Below, in pieces: positions 42,590-54,060 of a stretch of 64,000 nt of DNA. Each line of letters opens with the position of its first letter. Within the stretch, counting starts at the first letter, position 1. The notes beneath the pieces were generated by a model, which was not told where the DNA came from, did no database searches, and was given only the letters and a program-made list of their open reading frames with translations. The DNA is from Pleurodeles waltl (lineage: Eukaryota; Chordata; Amphibia; Caudata; Salamandridae), in the NCBI RefSeq assembly GCF_031143425.1, contig NC_090445.1, positions 1,191,982,691 to 1,192,046,690 of the forward strand. The letters run 5' to 3'. The translations under genes and the position numbers were made by a program.

Positions 42590-43440
42590 AGTTCTATAAA
42601 TTTGGAGTAGTGGAATGGTCGGTTTGCTGCCTGTAGTTGCAGAGAAACGAAACAGAGCACCACATGCTTGATTAAATTGCTGACATCTGTCAGCTAGACA
42701 GGGAATCCAGTTATTTTGTTGATCAAATGTAACACCCAAATAGGAAAAAGCACGAACCCTAGTAATAGCTTTCCCTTTAATAGTTATTGTTCCTACTTTA
42801 GTGGACTGCCTCCCACAAGCAATATAATGAGTTTTGGCTATATCATTATCAAGGTCAATGTCTTCCATGAATTTGATGAACAGGTCTACCAAACCCCTTA
42901 GACTGTTCGGGGTACGAGAGAGAATTCCTGTGTCTTCTGCATATAGCAGAAATGGAACAAAGGAGGCATTAACCTTGGGCAAGTCTTTCCCATTTACATC
43001 CAAAAGAATATTCAGACCATTTAGATATATTAAGAATAATATAGGCGCCAAAACACATCCCAGTCTGACCCCGCAAGGGAGGCTAAAACAATCCGTACAT
43101 TCCCCATCCTGCCCGTACCTGACCGCAGCGGCAACGTCTGTGTGAAGGGTATGCAGAAAGTCAGTCAGGGCTTGAGGCATTCCTAAGTCAGTCAGTAGAG
43201 TCCACATCTTAGATCGGTTAACCCGGTCGAAGGTGCTACTTATGTCCACAAATGCCAGGTATAAGATTTCCTTCTTGACCACCACATATTTCCCTATCAG
43301 CAACTTGAGATTTAAACCTTGCTCCATTGTACCCTTTCCTTCTCTGAGCCCATACTGTACGGGGCTAAGGATATTGTGGTGTGGGCCCATTCTTCTTTGC
43401 TGTTCAAAATAATTCTTCCCGACACTTTACAGAATTTAAT
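42590..43440 (-). pseudogene. LINE reverse transcriptase
   Basis: The open stretch 43390-42590 shows the non-LTR palm blocks: QYGLREGKGT, ILYLAFVDISSTFDRVNR, LPCGVRLGCVLAPILFLIYL and LLYAEDTGIL (the usual Ala-Asp-Asp is Ala-Glu-Asp, about 42927-42949), then the thumb-like region ITRVRAFSYLGVTFD. The catalytic Asp to Glu change probably abolishes activity. Reading past 42587 enters Harbinger B. Confidence 0.8.
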
Positions 43441-44227
43441 AGGGAAATCGGCCTGTAGCAACTTGGTTCCTGCCTATTTTATGTTTTTTTAAAACAGGTA
43501 CAATGGTGGCAACTTTCTAAGACCTAGAAACACCCACTGTGGCAGCAGCATTAAGAATGTTCGTTAATAAGGGGGACCAAAAAGGAATATTAATTTTATA
43601 CAAGTCCATTGAAACCTGGGGGGTCAGGCCAGGAGCCTTATTAGAGGGACTTCTTCATAAAGCAGAAGTAATTTATTCTAATTCAGATATAATATCAGGT
43701 GCCTCCTCTACAGTATCCAAGTGGTATTGGTCCCCAGTGAATAGACTGGCGTAAAGCGTCTCACCCATTGTTCTGGCATTATATTTGTGCCTATATCATC
43801 AGGTTTACCTAAAGCCAATTGCCTCCCCTTGACAATATCCCAAAACCCTTTAGAATCACCAGCATTACAAGTAAATATCAATCGCTCCCATGCCCCCCCT
43901 TCAGGAAGCGGGATACTACACCATTTAATTCTAAGCCCCTTGTGCTTGGTAATGAAGCCGGCTAAACTCGGGTTGCTTTTGTGCCTTGCACCAGCAGATA
44001 TTATCATATCAAACACAAAGGGATTATAGTCACTATAGCAGGTCCCAAGACTCCCCCTGCTAGGGCAGTGGTTTCCAAAGACCTTGAAACAAAAAGATAG
44101 TCCTTTGCCTCACCCCACAAAAGTAGTTTTTTAATTAAATTGCTGCCTTACAATGGTCCCCACATTAAGGAGATTAGCCAGGGATATGGCATTGTTCAGT
44201 GTTCTTCCCCTTTCCTCAACTACAGGC
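43441..44227 (-). pseudogene. LINE endonuclease C-terminal part and linker to reverse transcriptase
   Basis: The minus-strand translation in changing frames gives plausible endonuclease-to-RT linker sequence, including SNKAPGLTPQVSMDL just before the reverse transcriptase, a block typical of non-LTR elements. Stops near 43710 and 43520 show decay. Confidence 0.55.
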
Positions 44228-44433
44228 AGACAGAAAGAGCCACATCACAAAACAAAATAAAATGATGGACGGAGTGTTGAAACTTTTCAAACACTCACCC
44301 CCAGTCACAGATCTGGGGGTGAGTGTTTGCATTGTTCAGCACTCCGTCCATCATCCTTTTGTTTTGCTGAAGTTGCCCTAAGTGGGAAGGGTATGCCCAG
44401 ACGTGGGTCCCTTGCTCACTGTGCCACTGGATT

Positions 44434-44488
44434 CAAGCTAGCCTGGCTGTTGAAGGGTGAAACCCTGAAACCGGTCCCAGGATGCTTG
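44434..44488 (+). ncRNA. hammerhead ribozyme copy 1 (core variant)
   Basis: Stem I pairs CAAGC (44434-44438) with GCTTG and CCTGG (44442-44446) with CCAGG (44477-44481), with internal loops TAG and AT. The core reads CTGTTGA (consensus CTGANGA, so the conserved A is T). Stem II is AGGG/CCCT with loop TGAAA, then GAAA, then a stem III of only ACC/GGT, and the cleavage position after C at 44476. The core change should impair self-cleavage. Confidence 0.78.
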
Positions 44489-44755
44489 TTTCCGGTCTAG
44501 GGAGGACCTGGCTTGGCAGTTCGGGCTGGACTGTTCCCATGAGGGTCAGGGTCAAGACTGATTTGCATATGGCTGGGTCTAAACTGGGGTGGCATGGTGA
44601 GCAAAAGAACGCTGGATTAAACACAGATCTGTGACTGGGGGTGAGTGTTTGCATTGTTCAGCACTCTGTCCATCATCCTTTTGTTTTGCTAAAGTTGCCC
44701 TAAGTGGGAAGGGTATGCCCAGACGTGGGTTGCTTGCTCACTGTGCCACTGGATT

Positions 44756-44810
44756 CAAGCTAGCCTGGCTGAGGAAGGGTGAAACCCTGAAACCTGTCCC
44801 AGGATGCTTG
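44756..44810 (+). ncRNA. hammerhead ribozyme copy 2 (intact core)
   Basis: Stem I is CAAGC/GCTTG and CCTGG/CCAGG as in copy 1. The core CTGAGGA (44769-44775) fits CTGANGA, stem II AGGG/CCCT is the same, and GAAA (44789-44792) is intact. Cleavage is predicted after C at 44798, exactly 322 bases from copy 1. Stem III is very short (A-T, C-G, then C/T mismatch), as in type I satellite ribozymes that are thought to work best as dimers. Confidence 0.8.
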
Positions 44811-45010
44811 TTTACGGTCCAGGGAGGACCTGGCTTGGCAGTTCGGGCTGGACTGTTCCCATGAGGAACAGGATCAAGACTGATTAGCATATAGCTTGGT
44901 CCAAACTGGGGTGGCATGGTCAGCAAAAGAACGATGGATTAAACCCAGATCTGTGACTGGGGGTGAGTGTTTGCATTGTTCAGCACTCCGTCCATCATCC
45001 TTTTGCTTTG

Positions 45011-45230
45011 CTAAAGACAGAAAGAGCCACCACTCACAAAAGGGTCAGGATTTACAAAGTTACAGCCCATCTTGGTGTTAAAATCCCCACCCAGCACTGA
45101 ATGAAAACATAGCAATTTGGAGGGTGCTCTATCCTCTAAAATGGATAATACTTCAAATAAAGGATTGATTTGACAACGAAGCTCATACGCTGAGTTGTAA
45201 AAGTTAACCAAGAAAAAACTAAGGCACATA
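45011..45230 (-). pseudogene. LINE apurinic-type endonuclease fragment
   Basis: The minus-strand translation contains FYNSAYELRCQINPLFEVL and the diagnostic GGDFNTKMG (about 45075-45095). The Asp-Phe-Asn block is the catalytic signature of APE-type LINE endonucleases. It joins 44227 once the ribozyme insert is removed. The upstream part is cut off by the repeat starting near 45230. Confidence 0.75.
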
Positions 45231-45480
45231 TTTATGAAGAGCTGATGCGCCACTTTTTCTGCGCCCCCTACCGGCACCCAACGACACCATGGTTGTGCCG
45301 TATTTATAATTGGCGCACCATGGCGGTCATTAACACAATAGCGTCAACATATTGATGCTATTGTGGCACTTTGCTACACTAGAGTCAAAAATGTTGACAT
45401 TAGTGTAGCAATGTGCAAGGAGGCCCATAGGTTTCTATGGGTGCATCATTTTAACGCCTGCTCTGATACCCGGGATACCC
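45231..45480. repeat. hairpin-rich repeat, probable MITE fragment
   Basis: Successive inverted repeats include CACAATAGC/GATGCTATTGTG (45332-45365), GCTACACTA/TAGTGTAGC (45373-45409) and CCCATAG/CTATGGG (45424-45441). It has the same style as the longer chain-of-hairpins elements, but one end is not identified. Confidence 0.5.
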
Positions 45481-48190
45481 TTGCAGGATACCCGGAGCAT
45501 AATAGATCTGGCTTTTATGTGTTAAAGCATGAAAGAACAGGCATACACATTTGCCTTTTCCATTCATTAGCACATTCAACCCTGACCTATTGGCCTTCCA
45601 AATGTGTCCGGCCCCCATTGTGTGAAATTGTATCTCCACCACCACTATTTAGTACTAGCCTGTCCCCCAAGTGATGACGCATATATTATATATCACCCTT
45701 CAAAGTGATTTATATTTTAATATGAAACGAGAAAACACATATTGTACCTGAGTTAACATATGCACCATTTTCTTTAGAACCCTCGACGAAGCAATATTAG
45801 TTACTGATACTCGTGGTTCCGCTCTCACATAACTGTTATAGATTGTAGAGGTATTTACGCATTATTTTACAGTTTCCCTTATCGTCAAGGTTCTACAGGT
45901 ATACATACGGGTGCTTTTAAACTTTCATGCAATTTAGTTTATGCTCTGACAATTGGTTTTACAGCCACTTACTAGCACTGGCATCGTCTTCCTCGATCTG
46001 GTGTATCCCAAAGAGATGCAGACCACTCGCTGGAATGTTGTTCTTCAAAGACTCTGTTAATAGCTTATCTAGCGCCTCTATATTGTATGGCACAATCTTG
46101 AAAGCCTGAATGTGCACAAAGAAGAAAAACAGACAAAAAACACATGCAAATTACTGAGCACTGAGATAGGGTCTCCACATACTGTTTTAAGTCTATGTTC
46201 GGGAGCGCTAATACATGTTTATCGTTATCATAGTCAAACAGCAGAAATGGGGCAACAGGCAATAAATAGGTTTTGCACTGACAAAGCCAGCATTGCATAA
46301 AGTGGAAAACTTTGGTACACTGTGTTTTGGGATTATGCAGCCACAAAGTGGCATTGCCATTTGCAAATGGCAAATGCGTTCGCAAACTGCACTGTCTGCA
46401 TGGCGAAAACTTGCAAGGCGAAAGAATGTGGGCCTAATTACAAGCGACCCATTAAATTATGATTCGCGCGTAAACAACTGTTTGCAATTATAAGTTGTGC
46501 AATGTTTATCGCACCTGGCTGTAATCAAACTTGCTTGTAATTCATTTAACAAGGGAGGGAGGGGATCAGTATTTACCAGAACATTCCCCTCTGCCTTCAC
46601 AGCCATGCACAAGGAGTAACGTCACGCACCGTAGGTGATGCATAATAAGTATGGACGTCATGCGCGACCACTGGCTTGTCCCTTACGACTCCTAGCACTG
46701 TCTTTGCGACTTCGGGCCTCCGAGGTGACAATTTCGTTGCCAGGAACACAGTGGTAGCTCGTCCTTGAGGACGTTACTTGGGACCCACTCTCGTTGTTTT
46801 CTATCAATGTATTACACTAATAATGAACAATATATAGATATATATTCACCTTTAGTGTAATAAAAATGGAGTACAATTAGTTGGAATATGCCCTTCCTTG
46901 GCAGCTGAGGTGAGTGAAACGTGCTTTTAAATGAGTGCGTGCCTGGGGTGAATGTGTGTTTATGTGAGAGAGTGTATGTAAGTGTGAATTTGTGTGTATG
47001 TATAGGATTGTGTGTGAGTGAAAGTGGAGGTCAAAGAGCGTGTAATGTCACTTCCGCTACCCCTGGCATTTCGGTGAATTGACGCCCATAATAAAAAGGT
47101 GATAATAAGATGTTCTGTCACCCCCTGCGAAAAACCCTTCTGTATTGTACTAGGTCAGTTCATCCATGGCTCGCATTAGAAAGACCCTGGTCAGCTTGCA
47201 GCTTAAATGCTGTGCAAACCCTGCTCTGCGACCCGAAGAATTAGTACATCTGAACCGATTATCATAGCAGCTACTTTCATAAACAAAATACATGACATCA
47301 AGATCAGTCGAGCAGCAGATGTGCACAACTGCAGGGGCTTCTCCCACGGTCCTTTGCTAAAAACGGCTATGTTAATATTGGATCCTTACTACATATTTTT
47401 AGAGGGCACCGGCGTAAACTTCATTTACTGATTTGTTGAGGTTCTCTATCGAAAGCCACTCTTTTAAAGTTAAAGTGTGTATAAATCTTTTGATATGGAT
47501 GGACCAAATTTCATAAATTATTTTGGTGCTGGTGCTTTATTGCACCAATAATTTACAAAAGTTTGTATTCGCAGGAATCAGTTGGTGCAAATCCGTAGTG
47601 TAATCTCTACAATATAGAAACTTTGGAGCAAAGCTACATTGGGATCTATATAGGCTATGTAATCTACTTATTGATCGGTGGATCCATTGGAAAAAAGAAA
47701 ACAAGGAAGGGAGGTCAGAATGCCTATGGTAATTAAGTACTCATACTCCTAATTAAATATTAGTGCTTCAACTCAGGACCCCCAAAATGATCATGTGAAA
47801 ATAATATTTCAGAAAGGAGCCATCTCAAGGGGCAAGGTTAAGAGCTCAGTACATTTGTTGCTTCTGCCAAAGCAAAACCCGTTTGTCTCAGTAGAGAGGA
47901 ACCACCGGCATCCTTTGTCTCTCTACCTTCAGCAGTTGCCTCTTATGTTCTAAATCCCCAACCATGTCATTGAAACCTTTGGCCCTCCCTAAGCCTTTCC
48001 ATTTTGTAGACCAATTCCACGACCAGGGTGTGTGCTGGTATTAAGCCATATTGTGTCATCTTGTGCTGCTGCTGCTCAGCCCTCCATCTCTGTTCATGGC
48101 TTTACAGTTGTCTCCCTGTTCACCAGTGTTAATTAGTGGTGAATAATGACAAGCTCTGGTGCACTACTGTAAAGGGGCAAGAAAGAATCT
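45481..48190. other. unassigned sequence
   Basis: There is no recognisable gene. A possible 100-bp MITE with ends GGGCCTAATTACAAGC and GCTTGTAATT lies near 46432-46533. A TG-rich low-complexity stretch occupies 46945-47035. The rest shows no motifs I can name. Confidence 0.5.
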
Positions 48191-48199
48191 ATTATTTTG

Positions 48200-48745
48200 T
48201 TTGCTAATTCGAATGCATTTACCAGTCAGCCTGCCATTCTACACCTCAGACGCCTGCAACCTCATCTCTGGAGTTCTGCAAAAGATCAATGTCATTACAT
48301 ACGTTGACAACAGGCAATTCATTCTCTCCCTCCTGGACAAAATGCCCAGCACCAGGATCAAGTTCAATGACGGCATGACTGGAATCATCCACTAGATGAA
48401 GACCAACTGTCTAAAGCTAAACACCGACAAGACTGAAATTGTGATGTTCGGAAAAAAGACAACAGGCCAACAGAGCCGGGGCAGACACCGACCCATACAA
48501 AGGGAAAACCAGATCCGGTTGTTCAGCTTTCTCCCACCTCGCTCACAAAGAGTGAAATGACTTGCCACTACACATAAGAGCCTCTTCCTCACTTCTTGAA
48601 TTCTGCAAGAACCTGAAGACCTGTCTTTTCGAGTGGTCCCATCTGGCCCTTGGTGTGGCTAGACTCACATCTGCTCAGCACCAGGATACCCTTCCGTGTG
48701 ATAGTGTGCTCTGCAAATCTGCATTTCATGACATAACTTTGCCCT
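48200..48745 (+). pseudogene. L2/CR1-type LINE fragment, 3' end of reverse transcriptase ORF
   Basis: The plus-strand translation shows ITYVDNRQFIL (a decayed Y-A-D-D block), then MKTNCLKLNTDKTEIVMFG with one stop before it, the hallmark of L2/CR1 reverse transcriptases. It ends with the C-terminal block LLEFCKNLKTCLFEWSHLA. About 100 codons upstream and parts between are missing or frameshifted. Confidence 0.72.
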
Positions 48746-51670
48746 AAGATGAACTCCAAAAGAGCAACAGCAATATCGCTCAAGGCTGATGTTGCTCTTC
48801 TAAGATCTATAACCAATAACGATGGTACAGGTGCAGCGCATCACCACTGTGTATCCTGTTCTTTGTTGTCTATTTACCATTTTGTGCAGGCCAATCAGGA
48901 AGACACCTGTAAGGACTATGCTTTAGTCAACTCACAAATCAGGAACATGCTGCAAGGCAGTTGGTTGTACCAGCACTTACCAGACACATTAAGGAGTTCT
49001 TTGAAAGGATGAGGTTTTGGAAAGCATAGTTGCTGAAACTGAGGAAACTAAGTGCAGATCCAGCTAAAATTCATGTTCAACCCAAACATTATTCACCTAT
49101 ACCATTGCTGACAAAGGTTCTTGCAATCACTTCGGTTGCTTTTCTGACTAACTTGAAGGTCTACCAAATTTCTTAAATTTCATGCAATTTCGGTTGCCCT
49201 TGAAAACACTCATTTGGATAATTTATAACAGAGCACAAGCTGACTCCTCCATCACAGTGGGAGACAACACATTTTTGGTTGCTGTGATGTTTGGGATGAC
49301 ACTGTTTTTCGCCCTTGGTATCTTCACCAATTGACTGAATCTTTTGAATTATCTTGGATTCAAGTGTTTTCCAAGCGCATACATTAAGTAAATTGCTCTT
49401 TCACCAAACAACGGTTTAAAGCACTACCCTATGACTCTTTTAACACCTATCTAAATGACAGCAAGTAGGCCATAGTAGGCAGCGTTCTGATGTGGAATAA
49501 CTTGATGAACAACTGAATGACTTGTGTTACTGATTTAGCCTTTTTCGTAATGATGAAAGCTGATAAATACTCTGCGTTAATGTGTGTGGTATCAATGCTG
49601 TCAATAACTGCTTGCTCATCGTAGAAGAGATCCATCTGTTTCATCAATACTTTATATGTGTAGAAGAGTCTAGAATTTCCCATAAGGCTCAGCTCTTGCT
49701 TGGAAGTCAGGGAATCCAACATTTTTGGTTACCTCGCCATCACCACAAAGTGGTAATTAACAATTAACAATAAATAAAAAAATTGGCTGATGAAAAAGTC
49801 TGCCTCTGACCTGCATGCTCACAAGTTCAGTTTGGCTTTGGAATTCAACGACGGCCACAAGCATTGAACAGCTTACTCCATCTATGGACTCAAGCCGGAT
49901 GATCTGCCGTTGTTTTATTAAATCATCTCGGCTCTTGAGCAATGGGAAACTCCACCTGTGATATGTAGTGACCTCAATGTTTGTCTTGATCCTAAGCTAG
50001 ATTCTTCAAACTCCAAGGCATCACACATATGGCTAAATGATGTACAGCTACCCAATGTTCGATGACTGCTTACTGTCTGCATGATTGCTTTCAGTGGCTT
50101 GACAAGGGCATGACTGGGTATAACTTTCACTTTTTTCACCATCCCCAATATTCCTGGGTTGATCCTACTTTATCCCCTGCTTCAATGCTAAATGGCACTG
50201 CAGTCTTAATATATATCGTTGAGGACCGTCAGATCCATTTCTCTAAGCTCGGGGATAACAGCTCTGTATAAAAAAAACCTCATGGAAGTTGCTGTGCTCC
50301 TAACACAAATCTTCTAAGTTATTTGTGAATCTAAGTTTCATAAATGCACAGATTTCTTAAGTTTGTGCAATTAATGAAGGATTTTTTCCCATTTGTTTGT
50401 TAGGACTCTTTGAAAGTCTCTATTCCCGGGGCTTTTGCTGAGAAATCTTGAAATGCAGTGTCCTAACGCTTTATACATTGCTTCCCCGTTACACAACTTA
50501 CCACCAATTCTGCTAAGTTGGAGTAGAAATGTAGTGGCCTTTGATAGCACAAGTCATAGCTATTGTGTAAGAAGTTGAGGTCTGTGAATTTATGTGTTTA
50601 ATTGCAAAGGTTCTTGTAAGAAGATGTAAACGGGTCGGCACAGGCAAATGTATCTGGAGTGAGTTGCTTTCTTCAGGCAGCTGTCTGTCCTTCAGATTTT
50701 AAATCAATATTGTTATCCTTCAGATTTTAACTCTTCCTTTCTGAATCAAAAACAGGTTGTTGAACACGCTCATTCTGTTACTCAAGAGCAAGTGTCTCCA
50801 ATGAGTAGCTCATGAGCTACTGGTAGCTTTCCTGCTACTCACGAGTAGCTCTCCTATTTGCAGCCCAGCCTACTAAACTAGAAGCTTTTGCTTGGTTGAA
50901 TGAATATATGTCTTCCAACATTCAAAGTGTGTATTTGAGACAAAACAAATGTGTGTATTTTCAGAACCTATTGTTTCCAAAATATGTTTAAAGCTGATAT
51001 ATGAATGCTAAATTACACAGCATTGAGAGACTCATTACTAATGTTATTACCTTGGTATTTATTATCACCGTGGTGCCAGGGGCATTGCTGCTTTGGCGAT
51101 TATGCATCACCCTTGTTGAGGCTACCCAAATTGACAAAACCTTATTTACATTACTGTTGGCATTCCTGCTCTGAGTTGCTCATAGCTGGTAATCTTGTAT
51201 AAGGTGGACACCAATGTAATGTTGTCTAATATGTACATCACTGATAATAGTAGCTAATGATGGATTTTGGTCTTTTTCTCAAAGATGGACCTCTTATTGT
51301 ATTTTATTCAATGTAAGCATACGCAGTTTCCCAATCCCTTGTAAATTGGCTAGCTCTATCGGACTACTGCTGGATGTATCTCAGTATTGGAACAGCACTA
51401 TGACACCCAAGCGGGACAAGTCTCTTGATCAATGTACATTTATCGTCCGATCTCCCTGCTTCAATTAAGGATGTTAATTCAGCTTACAGCAGTTTGCCAA
51501 CAAGCATTTCTCAAAGATCATGTTTTTTGGCACGTCATCAAGGCAACATTTGCTGTTGGTTACAAAAACTTGTTTTCATCTTTGTTTGTTCTGTGTGCCA
51601 TTGTAAAATGAATAGAATTAATAGTATTATTATCTTACCCTTTTAATTATCCCAGGCTCAGTGTGGATCG
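48746..51670. other. unassigned AT-rich sequence
   Basis: Short open frames occur (e.g. minus 49722-49447, plus 50062-50271), but none shows a motif I recognise. A segment at 50790-50865 with GAGTAGCTCATGAGCTAC and repeated TAGCT words resembles a DNA-transposon end, but no partner end or duplication is convincing. Confidence 0.45.
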
Positions 51671-51671
51671 A

Positions 51672-52008
51672 GTGACGTTATATTTAGGTGAAGGTGTAAT
51701 TTAAAACATGCTGTCTTAAATGTACAAACTATCTGAAATTTACCATTTATAGTTATCTCATGTTTTCACATCAATAATTTCATTGCAAATGTTGCAGTGA
51801 TATTATCACTGATGTAATTGAAGGTGTCTTGAGTGATGTAATATGTGGGGTAATTAGCAGTGCCTGGTGGAGAGGGTGTGAGTTATGGTTACCTCAGGGC
51901 AAGAGTTATAGTTACTTGAGATAACTATATCTGGTGAATTTCAGTGGTTTTGTATGTTTAAAATGGGATGTTTTGAATTACATCTTCACCTAACTATAAT
52001 GACACTTT
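51672..52008. mobile_element. long terminal-inverted-repeat element, about 340 bp
   Basis: The left arm begins GTGACGTTATATTTAGGTG and the right arm, inverted, GTGTCATTATAGTTAGGTG. Similarity continues for about 90 bp (GTAATTTAAAACA, CTGAAATT, TATAGTTATCTCA). There is no coding capacity. A related arm is at about 53860-53960. Superfamily and duplication were not resolved. Confidence 0.6.
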
Positions 52009-52506
52009 AATATTTTTAGTGAATTTCTAGTTTTTTAACATAAAGTAATACTTTGTTACCATACATAAAGCCAAGCTACCACTGTGTATCGCCTGTGGCC
52101 AAGCTCTCCATCCAACCTCTCATGGGCAGCCAACCGCCGCCCATCCCACAGGCAGCCAGACCCCAGCAGCACACGCCCTTTGGCCATGCGGATGAGGGTT
52201 TAGCCACATGGACCTCCACGGGGCAAAGCTCTTCAGGGAACCCCCCCAACACTCAACTCCTACTGCATAGCATGTGATTGGCCACAAGGCTTGGCCTCTG
52301 AATAACCAACCCTACACCACGCACAGCCTTCTGCAGCACTGAAATATATAAAGTGAGCATATTGGCTTCATCAAGGGGTGTCCATATCAATATATATATG
52401 AAGTCAATTATCATTGATGCTCCTCTCTCATCGATACAGCTGCACCATTGATCCCAAAGTAATTGTTCCATGACACCAGACACCAAACACAAGAAGCAGC
52501 AGATTA

Positions 52507-52640
52507 TTATCAGTGAGCAAAATCTTTTAATGCATAGTAACTTGCACCAAGCCACAAAACAATAGTTTTCTTTTCTTTTTTTGTATCAGTGATCAGATTC
52601 ATTTTAATGCATAATAACTCGCACCAAGCCACACAAGAAT
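52507..52640. repeat. imperfect tandem duplication
   Basis: ATCAGTGA..., TTTTAATGCATA(G/A)TAACT(T/C)GC and ACCAAGCCACA occur twice, about 78 bases apart, the second copy running into GATGCGTTTCGGCAAATGCC. No gene is evident here. Confidence 0.6.
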
Positions 52641-53114
52641 GCTGATGCGTTTCGGCAAATGCCTTCGCCTGGACAAACCCTTCTACTTTTTCCATAGCTT
52701 TAAAAAACACACAGTCCCTCCTTTAAGTCACCAATCCCAGGTCTTAGATGTTCAACTAGTTCAAGGCATAAACCATTCCTCAAGTGAGCACCATCTTGGA
52801 AGGGTGCACATTACTCAGTTCAACAATGATGCTATAATACTTCTCATTCATTTATGCTCAAAAAACATTTTTTGAACATTCACAATATTATTACACTCAC
52901 ATATCGTAATAATCTTTAAGTTTGAAATTCATCATAATATAAAGTGCAACATGCTTTTCTACAAAAAGTCATTCAATTGATAAATGGAGTCAATGCCCAT
53001 TAAATCTAATCAGCCCTGCAACTTATACAAAGTCTCTGACTTGCTGGTGCCAATCTCATGTCCTCGCATTAAGCAAATGATTATTATTGAGATGAAGTGC
53101 TCGGTGCTCTGGTA

Positions 53115-53459
53115 CCATTGCTTACTTTGTGCTTGTCGTTTCCGGTGCTGAGCACCGGCACTTATTTTTGAGGGCCGGCGCTTATTCTTCTGCCTCAAGC
53201 ATTTGCTGCAAACAAAAGACACATATGGGAAGAACGGAGGAAGGGGAAAGAGAAAAAGCGTCACAAAGGGTGAAAGTAAAAAGTTGCCAGAGTGAGCTTA
53301 AGGGGCAGGGAGGGGCTGTAAATGGATTTAAGAGGCCTGAGATGGCTTCAGGATTACGCCGCCTCAGTATTACGTGTTCCCACATTTAATTGCAGCAGCC
53401 GCATGTTTAAGAGGTGGGCTTTGAGCACCGGCACCTTGTTATTTACAAATTAAGCACTG
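53115..53459. mobile_element. 345-bp hAT-type MITE
   Basis: The perfect 8-bp duplication TCTGGTAC is at 53107-53114 and 53460-53467. The left end CATTGCTTACTTTGTG and the inverted right end CAGTGCTTAATTTGTA match at 12 of 16. Subterminal GAGCACCGGCAC occurs at both ends. An 8-bp duplication with such ends is typical of hAT elements. The short open frames inside are not coding. Confidence 0.82.
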
Positions 53460-53467
53460 TCTGGTAC

Positions 53468-54060
53468 CCAATATAGTCAATGTGGGCTTGAATTCCTACT
53501 TATGCACCATCTTATAAAAGCATTTAGTAATATATTTGACTACAGTTGGATGGGCAAGAGCTCATCATGCATAGATATCAGCTTTTAAGCAATCTAGAGA
53601 TTAAAAGTTCTTATCAAAATCTTGATTCATACTTATGAACACCACATTTGAATTTGAGAAGAGTGCACAGTGCTAATAACTATATATTGTTCACAAGTAG
53701 TGAATAATGGGATCAGTTTCAAACTAAATACGGTAATATTCATAAGATCATCTATTATGTAACTTAATAGCTTCCCAATTAAAAAAAAATAATTCAGACC
53801 AAATATTTAAATGATGTAATCGAAGAAGCAGCATGTCATGGATATTCACTGAAAAACACCAAAGGTTACAGTTACTTTATAGTTAGGTTCTGAATTTACT
53901 CCTAAAAAAACACAGAAATTCAGCAGTTATAGTTAGAGATATTTCAAGTAACTATGGCTCGTGCCCTAGGAAACAAAAGCTACTGATCAGATTTACACCA
54001 AAACACAAGCAGCACTCTTTCTTAACCAAGATATTATTTTCTGCCAAATTTGGTGTAAAA
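53468..54060. other. unassigned AT-rich sequence with a TIR-element relic
   Basis: At about 53860-53960, TTATAGTTAGG...GAAATTCAGCAGTTATAG resembles an arm of the element at 51672-52008. Otherwise I see nothing. Confidence 0.45.

Larger units (their letters stand above)
44253..45014 (+). mobile_element. retrozyme-like insert: 322-bp hammerhead-bearing tandem units
   Basis: The unit is repeated at exactly 322 bp (GAGTGTTTGC at 44321, 44643, 44965), about 2.2 copies, preceded by a ~60-bp inverted copy of its own end (44253-44312). A 25-27-bp duplication of LINE sequence (AGACAGAAAGAGCCAC...CACAAAA at 44228-44252 and 45015-45041) marks it as an insertion event. Each full unit carries a hammerhead ribozyme. 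Unit length and weak stem III resemble newt satellite 2; mobile copies of such units are called retrozymes. Confidence 0.82.
42588..45230 (-). mobile_element. non-LTR retrotransposon (APE-type LINE), truncated by Harbinger B
   Basis: Read on the minus strand, an endonuclease domain comes first and a reverse transcriptase second. A 762-bp ribozyme-bearing insert splits it. The coding sequence ends abruptly at the Harbinger B boundary (42587), and its continuation is not seen beyond 33350. Several stops and frameshifts are present. I cannot assign the clade with certainty. Confidence 0.78.

Noticed and set aside
44253..45014. Simple DNA transposon with 65-bp terminal inverted repeats
   Set aside because: The ends are inverted, but the interior is exact 322-bp tandem units with ribozymes and the duplication is about 25 bp, too long for a cut-and-paste element.
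49447..49722. 91-codon open frame on the minus strand
   Set aside because: It reads like protein (LDSLTSKQELSLMGNSRLF) but I recognise no family and both strands are equally open nearby, so I left it unannotated.
50790..51210. Possible hAT-like element with GTGTC ends
   Set aside because: Inverted similarity between CAAGTGTCTCC and GGTGGACACC is short and no matching 8-bp duplication flanks it.
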